The notes under the pieces are model-generated. The model was not told the DNA's origin. It saw only the letters and a list, made by a program, of their open reading frames with translations, and searched no databases. Both the position numbers and the translations under genes were made by a program. This document shows positions 1 through 7,347 of a stretch of 8,475 bases of DNA, piece after piece. The stretch covers positions 1 through 8,475 of the forward strand of contig NZ_CABUHK010000132.1 in assembly GCF_902491285.1 (NCBI RefSeq). The letters run 5' to 3'. Positions within the stretch are counted from its first letter, which is position 1. Every line of letters starts with the position of its first letter. Source of the DNA: an uncultured Bacteroides sp. (GTDB lineage Bacteria > Bacteroidota > Bacteroidia > Bacteroidales > Bacteroidaceae).

Positions 1-1
1 T

Positions 2-85
2 TATACCTTAGCAGCATCAACCGGTCGAAAAAACAACATTTATTCATTTAAAAAAGAAGAAAAATATGAAGACATTAGAATATAA
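2..85 (+). CDS. Possible 3' end of an upstream gene, cut by the window edge
   Basis: A reading frame enters at the left edge and stays open for 27 codons to a TAA at 83-85. It overlaps the start of the VapE-like gene by 20 nt, an arrangement typical of translationally coupled genes. The visible peptide includes the stretch LAASTGRKNNIYSF followed by a charged tail. In Bacteroidota, VapE-type ATPases are often encoded just after, or fused to, a primase-like module, so the tail of such a protein is one possibility. Twenty-seven codons are too few to identify it, and the open frame could be chance. Frame 1 is also open, up to a TAA at 49-51. Confidence 0.3.
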   Translation, partial: YTLAASTGRKNNIYSFKKEEKYEDIRI

Positions 86-1376
86 CTCAAAACGTTTGGC
101 GAGAAGAATACGGGTATTGATGAAAGAATCGTCAAAGGTCGCTGTCCCGCCGAACGTTCCAGAAGACGAACCGAAAATGCAGGAAACGCACGGGCTAGAA
201 GGAAATAAGCAGGAAGTACAAAAACACCCCGTCCTTCTCACGCAACAAGTGATTGACTTTTTGAAAGCACGATATGACTTCCGTTACAACCTGCTGACCG
301 AAGAAACTGAATTCCGGCCATCCGGTCAACGGGATGTCTCTTTTTGTCGCATAGACAGGCGGGAACTGAACTCTTTCTGCCTGGAAGCCCACAAAGAGGG
401 CATCAACTGCTGGGACAAAGACCTTCAAAGATACATCTACTCCACCCAAGTGGAAAGCTACCACCCTTTCCGGCTCTACATGAACGAACTACCGACATGG
501 GACGGAACGGATCGGTTAAAGCCTTTAGCGAAACGAGTATCCGACGCTCCGTTATGGATAAAAAGTTTCCATACCTGGATGCTCGGACTTGCCGCCCAAT
601 GGCTGGGAGTGAATCAGGCACAAGCCAACAGCGTAGCCCCGATACTTATCAGCGAAGAGCAAGGACGCCATAAGTCCACCTTCTGCCGCATGCTGATGCC
701 GCCACAACTAGCCCGTTATTATTCTGACAATCTGAAACTCACCGCACAGGGCAATCCCGAACGTCTCCTTGCCGAGATGGGGTTGCTCAATATGGATGAA
801 TTTGACAAATACGGAGCACAAAAGATACCGTTACTGAAAAATCTGATGCAGATGCCCAGCCTCAACATCCGCAAAGCCTATCAGAAAAATTTCCGGCCAC
901 TCCCCCGTATTGCCTCTTTCATCGGAACCAGCAACCGCACCGACCTGCTCCGCGACCCGACAGGCAGCCGCCGATTCATCTGTATTGAAGCGGAACATGA
1001 TATCGACTGCACCCGAATAGAACATTCACAAATCTATGCCCAACTGAAAGAGGAACTGCTTGCAGGCGCCCGCCACTGGTTCAGCAAAGAAGAAGAACAT
1101 GCCTTGCAACGTCATAACGTCGCATATTATCATGTCAACCCCATAGAAGACATTGTACGCAGCACATACGCGCCTGCCACGTTGGATGAACCGGATTGCT
1201 TGTCGCTCTCCGCTGCTATTATCCATCAGGAATTGAAAAAGAGATTTCCGGCTATATTGCGTAGCTGTACTCCTATCCAGTTGGCACAAGTTCTGACTGC
1301 GGCAAGTATCAGCCGACAGCATACGAGATTGGGGAATGTGTATTTGGTGAAGAGGGTGAAGGATGGTGAAGAGTGA
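66..1376 (+). CDS. VapE-like P-loop ATPase/helicase-type protein with a DUF3874-like C-terminus
   Basis: A 436-residue protein of the virulence-associated E (VapE) family, cytoplasmic ATPases related to phage and plasmid primase-helicases. A charged, poorly conserved N-terminus (about 1-55) precedes the VapE core (about 60-340). In the core, the nucleotide-binding loop is SEEQGRHKST (196-205), with K203 and S204 present but H202 where the usual second glycine stands. A Walker B-like segment LLNMDEFD (240-247) follows, then a sensor/arginine-finger region with N290 in GTSNRTD and R302/R303 in TGSRRF. The last part (about 375-430, with FPAIL and RLGNVYLV) resembles the DUF3874 domain. Such genes occur in prophages, integrated elements and capsule loci. 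The start at 66 follows an A/G-rich leader; the ATG at 120 is an alternative. No primase catalytic half is visible, so it may be supplied by the preceding gene. Its codons are more G+C-rich than those of the hsd operon, which suggests a separate origin. The precise role is unknown. Confidence 0.85.
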   Translation: MKTLEYNSKRLARRIRVLMKESSKVAVPPNVPEDEPKMQETHGLEGNKQEVQKHPVLLTQQVIDFLKARYDFRYNLLTEETEFRPSGQRDVSFCRIDRRELNSFCLEAHKEGINCWDKDLQRYIYSTQVESYHPFRLYMNELPTWDGTDRLKPLAKRVSDAPLWIKSFHTWMLGLAAQWLGVNQAQANSVAPILISEEQGRHKSTFCRMLMPPQLARYYSDNLKLTAQGNPERLLAEMGLLNMDEFDKYGAQKIPLLKNLMQMPSLNIRKAYQKNFRPLPRIASFIGTSNRTDLLRDPTGSRRFICIEAEHDIDCTRIEHSQIYAQLKEELLAGARHWFSKEEEHALQRHNVAYYHVNPIEDIVRSTYAPATLDEPDCLSLSAAIIHQELKKRFPAILRSCTPIQLAQVLTAASISRQHTRLGNVYLVKRVKDGEE

Positions 1377-1384
1377 AAATAGTG

Positions 1385-1419
1385 CCGTTCATTCACAGGA
1401 AGTAGTTGTGAATGAACGG
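1385..1419 (+). terminator. Perfect 13-bp inverted repeat, candidate terminator of the VapE-like gene
   Basis: The left arm CCGTTCATTCACA (1385-1397) and the right arm TGTGAATGAACGG (1407-1419) are exact reverse complements around a 9-nt loop. The hairpin begins 8 nt after the VapE-like stop codon, where a terminator would sit. No run of T follows (the next bases are ATAAGCTTTAGG), so it is not a classical intrinsic terminator. It could instead protect the mRNA 3' end or bind a protein as a dyad. Confidence 0.45.
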
Positions 1420-1524
1420 ATAAGCTTTAGGTGAAGAGAGTGGAGAACGGTTTATAAAAATAAAGTACATTATTCAAGAACAAAAAAGTTTTAGGATCAC
1501 CTCCGAGTATTTGGATATTATCGT

Positions 1525-1532
1525 TATCTTTG
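1525..1532 (+). promoter_or_regulatory. Candidate Bacteroidota -7 promoter element for the hsd operon
   Basis: TATCTTTG fits the TAnnTTTG consensus known for the primary sigma factor of Bacteroides. It lies 33 nt ahead of the hsdR start, which would give a leader of roughly 25-30 nt. No TTTG-type -33 element is found at the usual 19-21 nt spacing upstream (that stretch reads near CACCTCCGA), so the match is partial. It is the only good -7 match in the 189-nt spacer. Confidence 0.4.
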
Positions 1533-1565
1533 GAAACTTTATTTCATTAATTAATATCATTTGAG

Positions 1566-4535
1566 ATGATGAGAGAAGCCCAAATAGAAGAACTATTTAT
1601 AAAAAAGTTAGAAGAACTCAAATACTCCTATCGCAGAGATATTCGCGACAGAAACTCTCTTGAACAAAACTTCCGAGAAAAGTTTGAGTCTCTCAATCGG
1701 GTAAGGCTGACTGAAAACGAATTTGAACGGCTGAAAGCCGAAATTATAACACCTGATGTATTTGCTGCTTCAAAGTTGCTGCGTGAAAGGAATTATTTTC
1801 AACGTGAAGATGGCACTCCTCTACATTATACATTAGTGAACATAAAAGACTGGTGTAAGAATGAATATGAGGTTATCAACCAATTGAGAATAAATACAGG
1901 AAACAGTAACCATCGATATGATGTCATTATTCTTATTAATGGTATCCCGGTAGTTCAGGTCGAATTAAAAACATTAGAAGTTTCACCTAGGAAAGCAATA
2001 CAACAAATTGTTGATTACAAAAACGATGTTGGTAACGGTTATACCAACTCATTACTTTGTTTTATGCAATTATTTATTGTTAGTAATAGGAGTGACACCC
2101 GTTACTTTGCCAATAATCAAAATCAACATTTTAGTTTTGATTCCAACGAGCAATTTCTACCTGTGTATCAACTTGCAAATGAGCGGAATAGAAAAATCAG
2201 ACATTTAGACTCTTTTGCAGAACTATTCTTACCCAAATGTACATTGGGAGAAATGATTAGTAAATATATGGTTTTGGTAGAAAGCGAGCAAAAACTATTG
2301 ATTATGCGCCCCTATCAAATCTATGCAGTAAAAGCAATTGTAAACTGCATTCATCAAAATCGGGGTAACGGTTATATATGGCACACTACAGGTAGTGGAA
2401 AAACGCTTACTTCTTTCAAAGCCTCCACGTTATTGAAAGATAATCCGGACATAGAAAAATGTCTTTTCGTTGTTGACCGCAAAGACTTGGACAGGCAAAC
2501 CCGTGAAGAGTTTAATAAGTTTCAAGAAGGAAGTGTAGAAGAAAACACCAATACCGAAACACTTGTAAGGCGACTACTTTCTACTGATTATGCAGATAAA
2601 GTCATTGTAACGACCATCCAGAAATTGGGTTTGGCACTGGATGGAAACCATAAAAAGAACTATAAAGAACGCTTAAATCCATTGAGTAAAAAACGAATGG
2701 TTTTCATCTTTGATGAATGTCACCGTTCACAATTTGGTGAGAATCATAAAGCTATCAAGGAATTCTTCCCTAATGCTCAACTATTTGGTTTTACCGGAAC
2801 ACCTATTTTCGATGATAACGCAACGCAAAAGACTATAGAAGATGAACATGCTTCCAACAAGACTACTAAAGATATTTTCGAGAAAGAACTGCATGCATAC
2901 ACTATTACAAATGCAATTGATGACAAAAACGTATTACGTTTTCATGTAGAATATTTTAAAGGAAAAGGGAGCATTAATCCTAAGCCAGGAGAAACCATTA
3001 CTCAACAAGCAGTGATTGAGGCTATTATAAACAAGCACAATGCCGCAACCAATTCGAGGAAGTTTAATGCGATTCTGGCAACCGCTTCCATAAACAATGC
3101 CATAGAATATTATAACCTTTTCAAAGAAATCCAGAAACAAAAACAGAAAACAAACAAAGACTATCTACCTCTAAATATAGCCTGCGTTTTTTCACCTCCG
3201 GCAGAGGGTAATAAAGATATTCAGCAAATTCAGGAAGACTTGGAGCAAGAAAAAGAAGACAACAAGCAAAATCCTGATGAGAAGAAAGCAGCATTAAAGA
3301 GTATTATCAGGGATTATAATAAACAATACGGAACAAATCACAACATTAATGAGTTTGATTTGTATTACCAAGATGTACAAAAGCGCATCAAAGACCAGCA
3401 ATATAGTAATACTGATTACCCCCACAAGAATAAAATCGACATCGTTATTGTGGTAGATATGCTACTTACAGGTTTTGACTCTAAATATCTCAACACTTTG
3501 TATGTAGATAAAAATCTAAGATATCACGGACTGATACAAGCTTTTTCACGTACCAACCGTGTTCTAAACGATACTAAACCATACGGAAATATATTAGATT
3601 TCCGCCACCAGGAAAATGCCGTAAACGAAGCTATCGCTTTGTTCTCAGGAGAAAAATCTGAAGAACAAGCGAAAAAAATCTGGTTAGTTGATCCGGCTCC
3701 TGTAGTAATTGAGAAATATAAAGAAGCCGTAGCAGCTTTAGGGGATTTCATGCGACAAAATAATTTAGCTTATGAACCTCAGGAAGTATATAATTTAAAG
3801 GGAGATACTTCGCGAATCGCTTTTGTCAAAAATTTCAAGGAAGTACAGCGATTAAAAACCCAACTCGACCAATATACAGACTTAAATGAGGAACAACAAA
3901 CTCAAATAGAAGAGATATTGCCTGAAAATACTTTCCGTTCATTTAAAAGTTCGTACATAGAAACGGCTAAGCAATTTAGGGAGATACAACAAAAAGGCGG
4001 CGATAACATACCCGTGGACGTTCAACAACTTGATTTTGAGTTTGTGCTTTTTTCTTCAGCATTGATCGACTATGATTACATCATGGGACTAATTGCTGAC
4101 AGCACTCAAAAGAAACCATCTAAACAGAAAATGACAAAAGCACAAATCATCAATCTGCTTTGTTCAAGTTCTAATTTAATGGATGAACAAGAAGATTTAA
4201 CAGAATACATAAAAAGTTTGGATTGGAATAATGGTCAAGATGTGCAATCGCTACATGATGGTTACAATGCTTTTAAGATAGAAAAAAATGAGAAAGAACT
4301 ATCCGATATCGCAAACAAACACGGACTGACCGCATCTGCCTTAAAGGATTTTACAAACAAAATTATGCAACGTATGATTTTCGACGGTGAAAAACTAACG
4401 GATCTCCTTGAACCGTTAGAACTAAGTTGGAAAGAACGCCGTACGAAAGAACTTGCATTGATGGCAGACTTAGTCCCTCACTTAAAAAAACAAGCTCAAG
4501 GGCGTGAGATTTCAGGATTAGCCGCTTATGAATAA
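1566..4535 (+). CDS. hsdR: Type I restriction enzyme, R (endonuclease/translocase) subunit HsdR
   Basis: The 989-residue motor and nuclease subunit of a type I restriction-modification complex. It binds the HsdM/HsdS methylase, pumps unmodified DNA using ATP and cuts it far from the recognition site. The N-terminal PD-(D/E)xK nuclease shows D119, E133-L-K135 and the QxxxY motif (Q147, Y151), the full catalytic set for the family. The superfamily 2 motor follows: Walker A TTGSGKT (274-280), DECH box (383-386), GFTGTP (408-413) and motif VI QAFSRTNR (658-665). The C-terminal part (about 700-989) is helical and of the type that docks on the methylase. Length and motifs fit the EcoR124/EcoprrI-like class. 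Two consecutive ATGs (1566 and 1569) could serve as the start, and no clear Shine-Dalgarno is present. It is the first gene of the operon, with 15 nt to the next. All motifs are intact, so the protein is probably active. Confidence 0.97.
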   Translation: MMREAQIEELFIKKLEELKYSYRRDIRDRNSLEQNFREKFESLNRVRLTENEFERLKAEIITPDVFAASKLLRERNYFQREDGTPLHYTLVNIKDWCKNEYEVINQLRINTGNSNHRYDVIILINGIPVVQVELKTLEVSPRKAIQQIVDYKNDVGNGYTNSLLCFMQLFIVSNRSDTRYFANNQNQHFSFDSNEQFLPVYQLANERNRKIRHLDSFAELFLPKCTLGEMISKYMVLVESEQKLLIMRPYQIYAVKAIVNCIHQNRGNGYIWHTTGSGKTLTSFKASTLLKDNPDIEKCLFVVDRKDLDRQTREEFNKFQEGSVEENTNTETLVRRLLSTDYADKVIVTTIQKLGLALDGNHKKNYKERLNPLSKKRMVFIFDECHRSQFGENHKAIKEFFPNAQLFGFTGTPIFDDNATQKTIEDEHASNKTTKDIFEKELHAYTITNAIDDKNVLRFHVEYFKGKGSINPKPGETITQQAVIEAIINKHNAATNSRKFNAILATASINNAIEYYNLFKEIQKQKQKTNKDYLPLNIACVFSPPAEGNKDIQQIQEDLEQEKEDNKQNPDEKKAALKSIIRDYNKQYGTNHNINEFDLYYQDVQKRIKDQQYSNTDYPHKNKIDIVIVVDMLLTGFDSKYLNTLYVDKNLRYHGLIQAFSRTNRVLNDTKPYGNILDFRHQENAVNEAIALFSGEKSEEQAKKIWLVDPAPVVIEKYKEAVAALGDFMRQNNLAYEPQEVYNLKGDTSRIAFVKNFKEVQRLKTQLDQYTDLNEEQQTQIEEILPENTFRSFKSSYIETAKQFREIQQKGGDNIPVDVQQLDFEFVLFSSALIDYDYIMGLIADSTQKKPSKQKMTKAQIINLLCSSSNLMDEQEDLTEYIKSLDWNNGQDVQSLHDGYNAFKIEKNEKELSDIANKHGLTASALKDFTNKIMQRMIFDGEKLTDLLEPLELSWKERRTKELALMADLVPHLKKQAQGREISGLAAYE

Positions 4536-4550
4536 CATAAAGAAAAGAAT

Positions 4551-5714
4551 ATGAGTAACCAACCTAAAATATATAAATATAAAGATTTGTCGGGACTAGC
4601 CGCAAGGTTACGTGGCGATCTGGTTGAACATGATTTTGTCATACTTTACGCTCATAATGGAACAGGTAAGACCCGTTTATCTATAGAGTTTAAGAATAAA
4701 GGAAAAAAGAAAATAAACGGAGACACTCTCTATTTTAATGCTTTCACCGAGGATCTGTTTCATTGGGACAATGACTTGGAAAATGATATGGATCGTGTTC
4801 TTAAAATAAATGCTGATTCAAAATTCTTCAATGCATTTAAAGAATTAGCCCTGGAAGAGAAAATCTTCGCATACCTGGAACGCTATGCGGAATTTGACTT
4901 CAAATTTGATTATGAAAAATGGGAAATAAGCTTCAGCAAACAGATTCCCAATCCCAAACATAGGTTTAACAACAAAGAGCCTGAATATATCATTCAGAAC
5001 AATATCAAAATTTCTCGTGGCGAAGAGAATATTTTTATCTGGTGTATCTTTCTTGCCATCTGCGAACTGACAATTGATGGCGCAGAAGCTTACAATTGGG
5101 TTGAATACATTTACATAGACGATCCAATCTCCTCGTTGGATGACAATAATGCTATTGCTGTAGCCAGTGATTTATCTCAGTTGTTGAAAAAAGGAAAAGA
5201 TAAGGTCAAATCCGTTATTTCATCTCACCACAGTTTGTTTTTCAACGTCGTTTACAATGAATTAAAGCAAAAACAGTGCAAACGATATTTTCTACATAAG
5301 AATGGAACTGACGGGTATACTCTACAGGCAACTGACGAAACACCTTTTTTCCATCATATAGCCATATTGAGCGAACTCAAACAAGTGATGGATTCCGGTA
5401 AAATCAACACTTATCATTTCAATATGTTACGCAGTATTCTAGAAAAGACATCTACATTCTTCGGATATGATGACTTTTCAAAATGTATTCATGGAGTAGA
5501 GGATGAAGTACTTTACTCACGTGCACTAAATCTGCTAAGCCATGGTAAATATTCGATTTATGAACCTGTAGAAATGGGGGATGACAACAAAGTTCTTTTT
5601 ATAAAGATATTGCGAGCGTTTTTAGATAAATATCAATTTGACTTACCTATTCTTCTAATTGAAGAAGAAAAAGAAATGATTGATTCGATTGACAAAGAAA
5701 AAAAGAAAAATTAA
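4551..5714 (+). CDS. prrC: PrrC-like anticodon nuclease (ABC-like ATPase plus HEPN-type RNase region)
   Basis: A 387-residue protein, close to the 396 residues of E. coli PrrC, which cuts tRNA-Lys at the anticodon when phage proteins disable its type I partner. The N-terminal two thirds form an ABC-like ATPase: P-loop AHNGTGKT (34-41), signature-like ISRGEEN (154-160), Walker B plus D-loop YIYIDDPISSLD (186-197), and an H-loop at SSHHS (224-228). The DDPISSLD string is typical of PrrC/RloC. The C-terminal third carries R294 and E298 (RSILE) and H331 (NLLSH). This spacing nearly matches the Arg320-Glu324-His356 triad reported for PrrC. R324-x6-H331 also fits the HEPN RNase motif. There is no long coiled coil or zinc hook, which argues against RloC. 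The gene lies between hsdR and hsdM, whereas in E. coli prrC lies between hsdS and hsdR. Silencing by the Hsd complex is inferred from that precedent, and the tRNA target is unknown. The extreme 3' end is A-rich and encodes a lysine-rich tail. Confidence 0.8.
   Translation: MSNQPKIYKYKDLSGLAARLRGDLVEHDFVILYAHNGTGKTRLSIEFKNKGKKKINGDTLYFNAFTEDLFHWDNDLENDMDRVLKINADSKFFNAFKELALEEKIFAYLERYAEFDFKFDYEKWEISFSKQIPNPKHRFNNKEPEYIIQNNIKISRGEENIFIWCIFLAICELTIDGAEAYNWVEYIYIDDPISSLDDNNAIAVASDLSQLLKKGKDKVKSVISSHHSLFFNVVYNELKQKQCKRYFLHKNGTDGYTLQATDETPFFHHIAILSELKQVMDSGKINTYHFNMLRSILEKTSTFFGYDDFSKCIHGVEDEVLYSRALNLLSHGKYSIYEPVEMGDDNKVLFIKILRAFLDKYQFDLPILLIEEEKEMIDSIDKEKKKN
5699..5705 (+). promoter_or_regulatory. 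Possible -1 slippery heptamer (A_AAA_AAG) at the prrC-hsdM junction
   Basis: In the prrC frame the bases read A | AAA | AAG, the heptamer used for programmed -1 frameshifting in E. coli dnaX. It lies inside an A7 run (5698-5704) two codons before the prrC stop at 5712. The -1 frame has its last stop at 5690-5692 and is then open through the hsdM ATG at 5717 to the end of hsdM. A slip would therefore give a PrrC-HsdM fusion. No stimulatory hairpin or Shine-Dalgarno was identified, and an A-rich lysine tail can produce the heptamer by chance. Confidence 0.25.
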
Positions 5715-5716
5715 AT

Positions 5717-7342
5717 ATGACTGTACAAGATCAAAAACAATTAGGTAAAACCCTTTGGGAAATAGCAGACGGTTTGCGTGGAGCAATGAATGCAGATGAC
5801 TTTCGCGATTATATGCTATCATTTCTTTTTCTACGCTATTTGTCTGATAATTACGAAGAAGCTGTAAAGAAAGAATTGGGGAGAGATTATCCTCAGTTGG
5901 AAGAAGACAATAAACATAAAGCTTTAGGGGTATGGTATAAAGCAAATGAAATGGACGTACCGGAATTTGAAAAACAAATGCGCCGTAAAGTTCATTATGT
6001 TATAAAACCTCAATATTTATGGAGTAATATTTCAGAAATGGCTCGTACTCAAGATGGTGAGTTACTGAAAACACTTGAAGAAGGCTTTAGATACATTGAG
6101 AATGAGTCATTTGAAAGTACTTTTCAAGGCTTGTTTTCGGAAATAAACTTGAATTCGGAAAAGTTAGGCAGAACAGCCTCGGATAGGAATAAGAAACTTT
6201 GCACTATTATTCAAAAAATAGCAGAAGGAATTGCCAGATTCTCAACAGATACAGACATTTTAGGCGATGCTTATGAATATCTTATCGGTCAGTTTGCTGC
6301 AGGCTCGGGGAAGAAGGCCGGAGAGTTTTATACTCCGCAACAGCTATCAACTATTTTATCTAAAATTGTGATTTTAGATAGTCAAGACCCGGCATTAGGA
6401 GAAAAAAATAAATTAGACAGAGTATTGGATTTCGCATGTGGATCCGGCTCCTTATTATTGAATGTTCGCAGACAGTTAGTAGAAACCGAAGGAAGTATAG
6501 GGAAAATATATGGGCAAGAAAAGAATATTACCACCTATAACCTTGCCCGTATGAATATGCTGTTACATGGGCTCAAAGATACAGAATTCGAGATACACCA
6601 TGGTGACACATTAATAAATGACTGGAATATTCTGAACGAAATGAATCCTGCAAAAAAGATGGAATTCGATGCCATCGTTGCAAATCCCCCTTTCAGCTTA
6701 CGTTGGGAGCCTAATGACACGCTAACAGAAGATTTCCGTTTCAAGAACTATGGCATTGCCCCTAAATCGGCTGCTGACTTTGCATTCTTGTTGCACGGCT
6801 TCCATTTCTTATCCAATGGAGGGACAATGGCTATTATACTCCCGCATGGAGTATTGTTTCGTAGTGGTGCAGAGGAACGTATTCGCACCAAACTACTGAA
6901 AGATAATAATATAGATACAGTAATAGGTTTACCTTCTAATCTGTTCTTTTCTACAGGGATTCCGGTTTGCATTTTAGTATTAAAGAAATGCAAGAAATTT
7001 GATGATGTTCTTTTCATCAATGCCAGTGAGCATTTTGAAAAAGATAAGAGACAAAATCGCCTACGAGAAGGAGAAGACGGCAAGCCTAATGACATTCAGA
7101 AAATCATAGAAACATATCAATTCCGAAAAGAGGAAGAACGATATTCCCGACGGATATCTATGGACGAGATTGAGCAAAACGGTTATAATCTTAATATTTC
7201 TCGGTACGTAAGCACGTTCAAAGAAGAAGAGCCCATTGACATACATGCAGTAATGGCTGAAATCAAAGAACTTGAAGCAAAACGAGCTGATTTAGACAAA
7301 GAAATAAATGTTTATCTGAAAGAACTTGGATTGATAGAGTAA
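5717..7342 (+). CDS. hsdM: Type I DNA methyltransferase (N6-adenine) subunit HsdM
   Basis: A 541-residue modification subunit. Together with HsdS it transfers a methyl group from S-adenosylmethionine to adenine in the recognition site, and it forms the core on which HsdR assembles. The N-terminal helical domain (about 1-160, with FLFLRYLSD) is that of type I M subunits. GEFYTPQQL (202-210) marks the start of the catalytic domain. Motif I is DFACGSGSLL (238-247), and the catalytic motif IV is NPPF (323-326), the signature of gamma-class N6-adenine enzymes. The C-terminal tail (about 505-537) is charged and probably coiled, as expected for contact with HsdS. The ATG lies only 2 nt after the prrC stop, so translation is probably coupled to prrC. 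The stop is doubled (TAATAA), and rhuM begins 5 nt after the first TAA. No defects are visible. Confidence 0.97.
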   Translation: MTVQDQKQLGKTLWEIADGLRGAMNADDFRDYMLSFLFLRYLSDNYEEAVKKELGRDYPQLEEDNKHKALGVWYKANEMDVPEFEKQMRRKVHYVIKPQYLWSNISEMARTQDGELLKTLEEGFRYIENESFESTFQGLFSEINLNSEKLGRTASDRNKKLCTIIQKIAEGIARFSTDTDILGDAYEYLIGQFAAGSGKKAGEFYTPQQLSTILSKIVILDSQDPALGEKNKLDRVLDFACGSGSLLLNVRRQLVETEGSIGKIYGQEKNITTYNLARMNMLLHGLKDTEFEIHHGDTLINDWNILNEMNPAKKMEFDAIVANPPFSLRWEPNDTLTEDFRFKNYGIAPKSAADFAFLLHGFHFLSNGGTMAIILPHGVLFRSGAEERIRTKLLKDNNIDTVIGLPSNLFFSTGIPVCILVLKKCKKFDDVLFINASEHFEKDKRQNRLREGEDGKPNDIQKIIETYQFRKEEERYSRRISMDEIEQNGYNLNISRYVSTFKEEEPIDIHAVMAEIKELEAKRADLDKEINVYLKELGLIE

Positions 7343-7347
7343 TAACA

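Noticed and set aside
344..673. Open frame of 109 codons on the + strand within the VapE-like gene
   Set aside because: It is fully contained in a gene with clear family motifs, its own translation is low-complexity and unfamiliar, and it has no separate leader.
1377..1565. tRNA gene, CRISPR repeat or insertion-sequence end in the spacer
   Set aside because: Apart from the single 13-bp dyad and the candidate -7 element, there are no cloverleaf arms, spaced repeats or terminal inverted repeats with target duplications.
4508..4610. Similar peptides at the HsdR end (ISGLAAYE) and PrrC start (LSGLAARL), suggesting a duplication
   Set aside because: The similarity covers only about six residues, the flanking DNA does not match, and both stretches fit their own proteins.
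4551..5714. Reading the hsdR-hsdM insert as RloC or a generic ABC transporter ATPase
   Set aside because: RloC is roughly twice as long with a coiled-coil zinc hook, which is absent here. The R/E/H residues and the Hsd context favour PrrC.
6748..7095. Antisense open frame of 115 codons opposite hsdM
   Set aside because: It lies opposite strongly conserved hsdM coding sequence, its translation shows no recognisable domain, and no promoter is visible.
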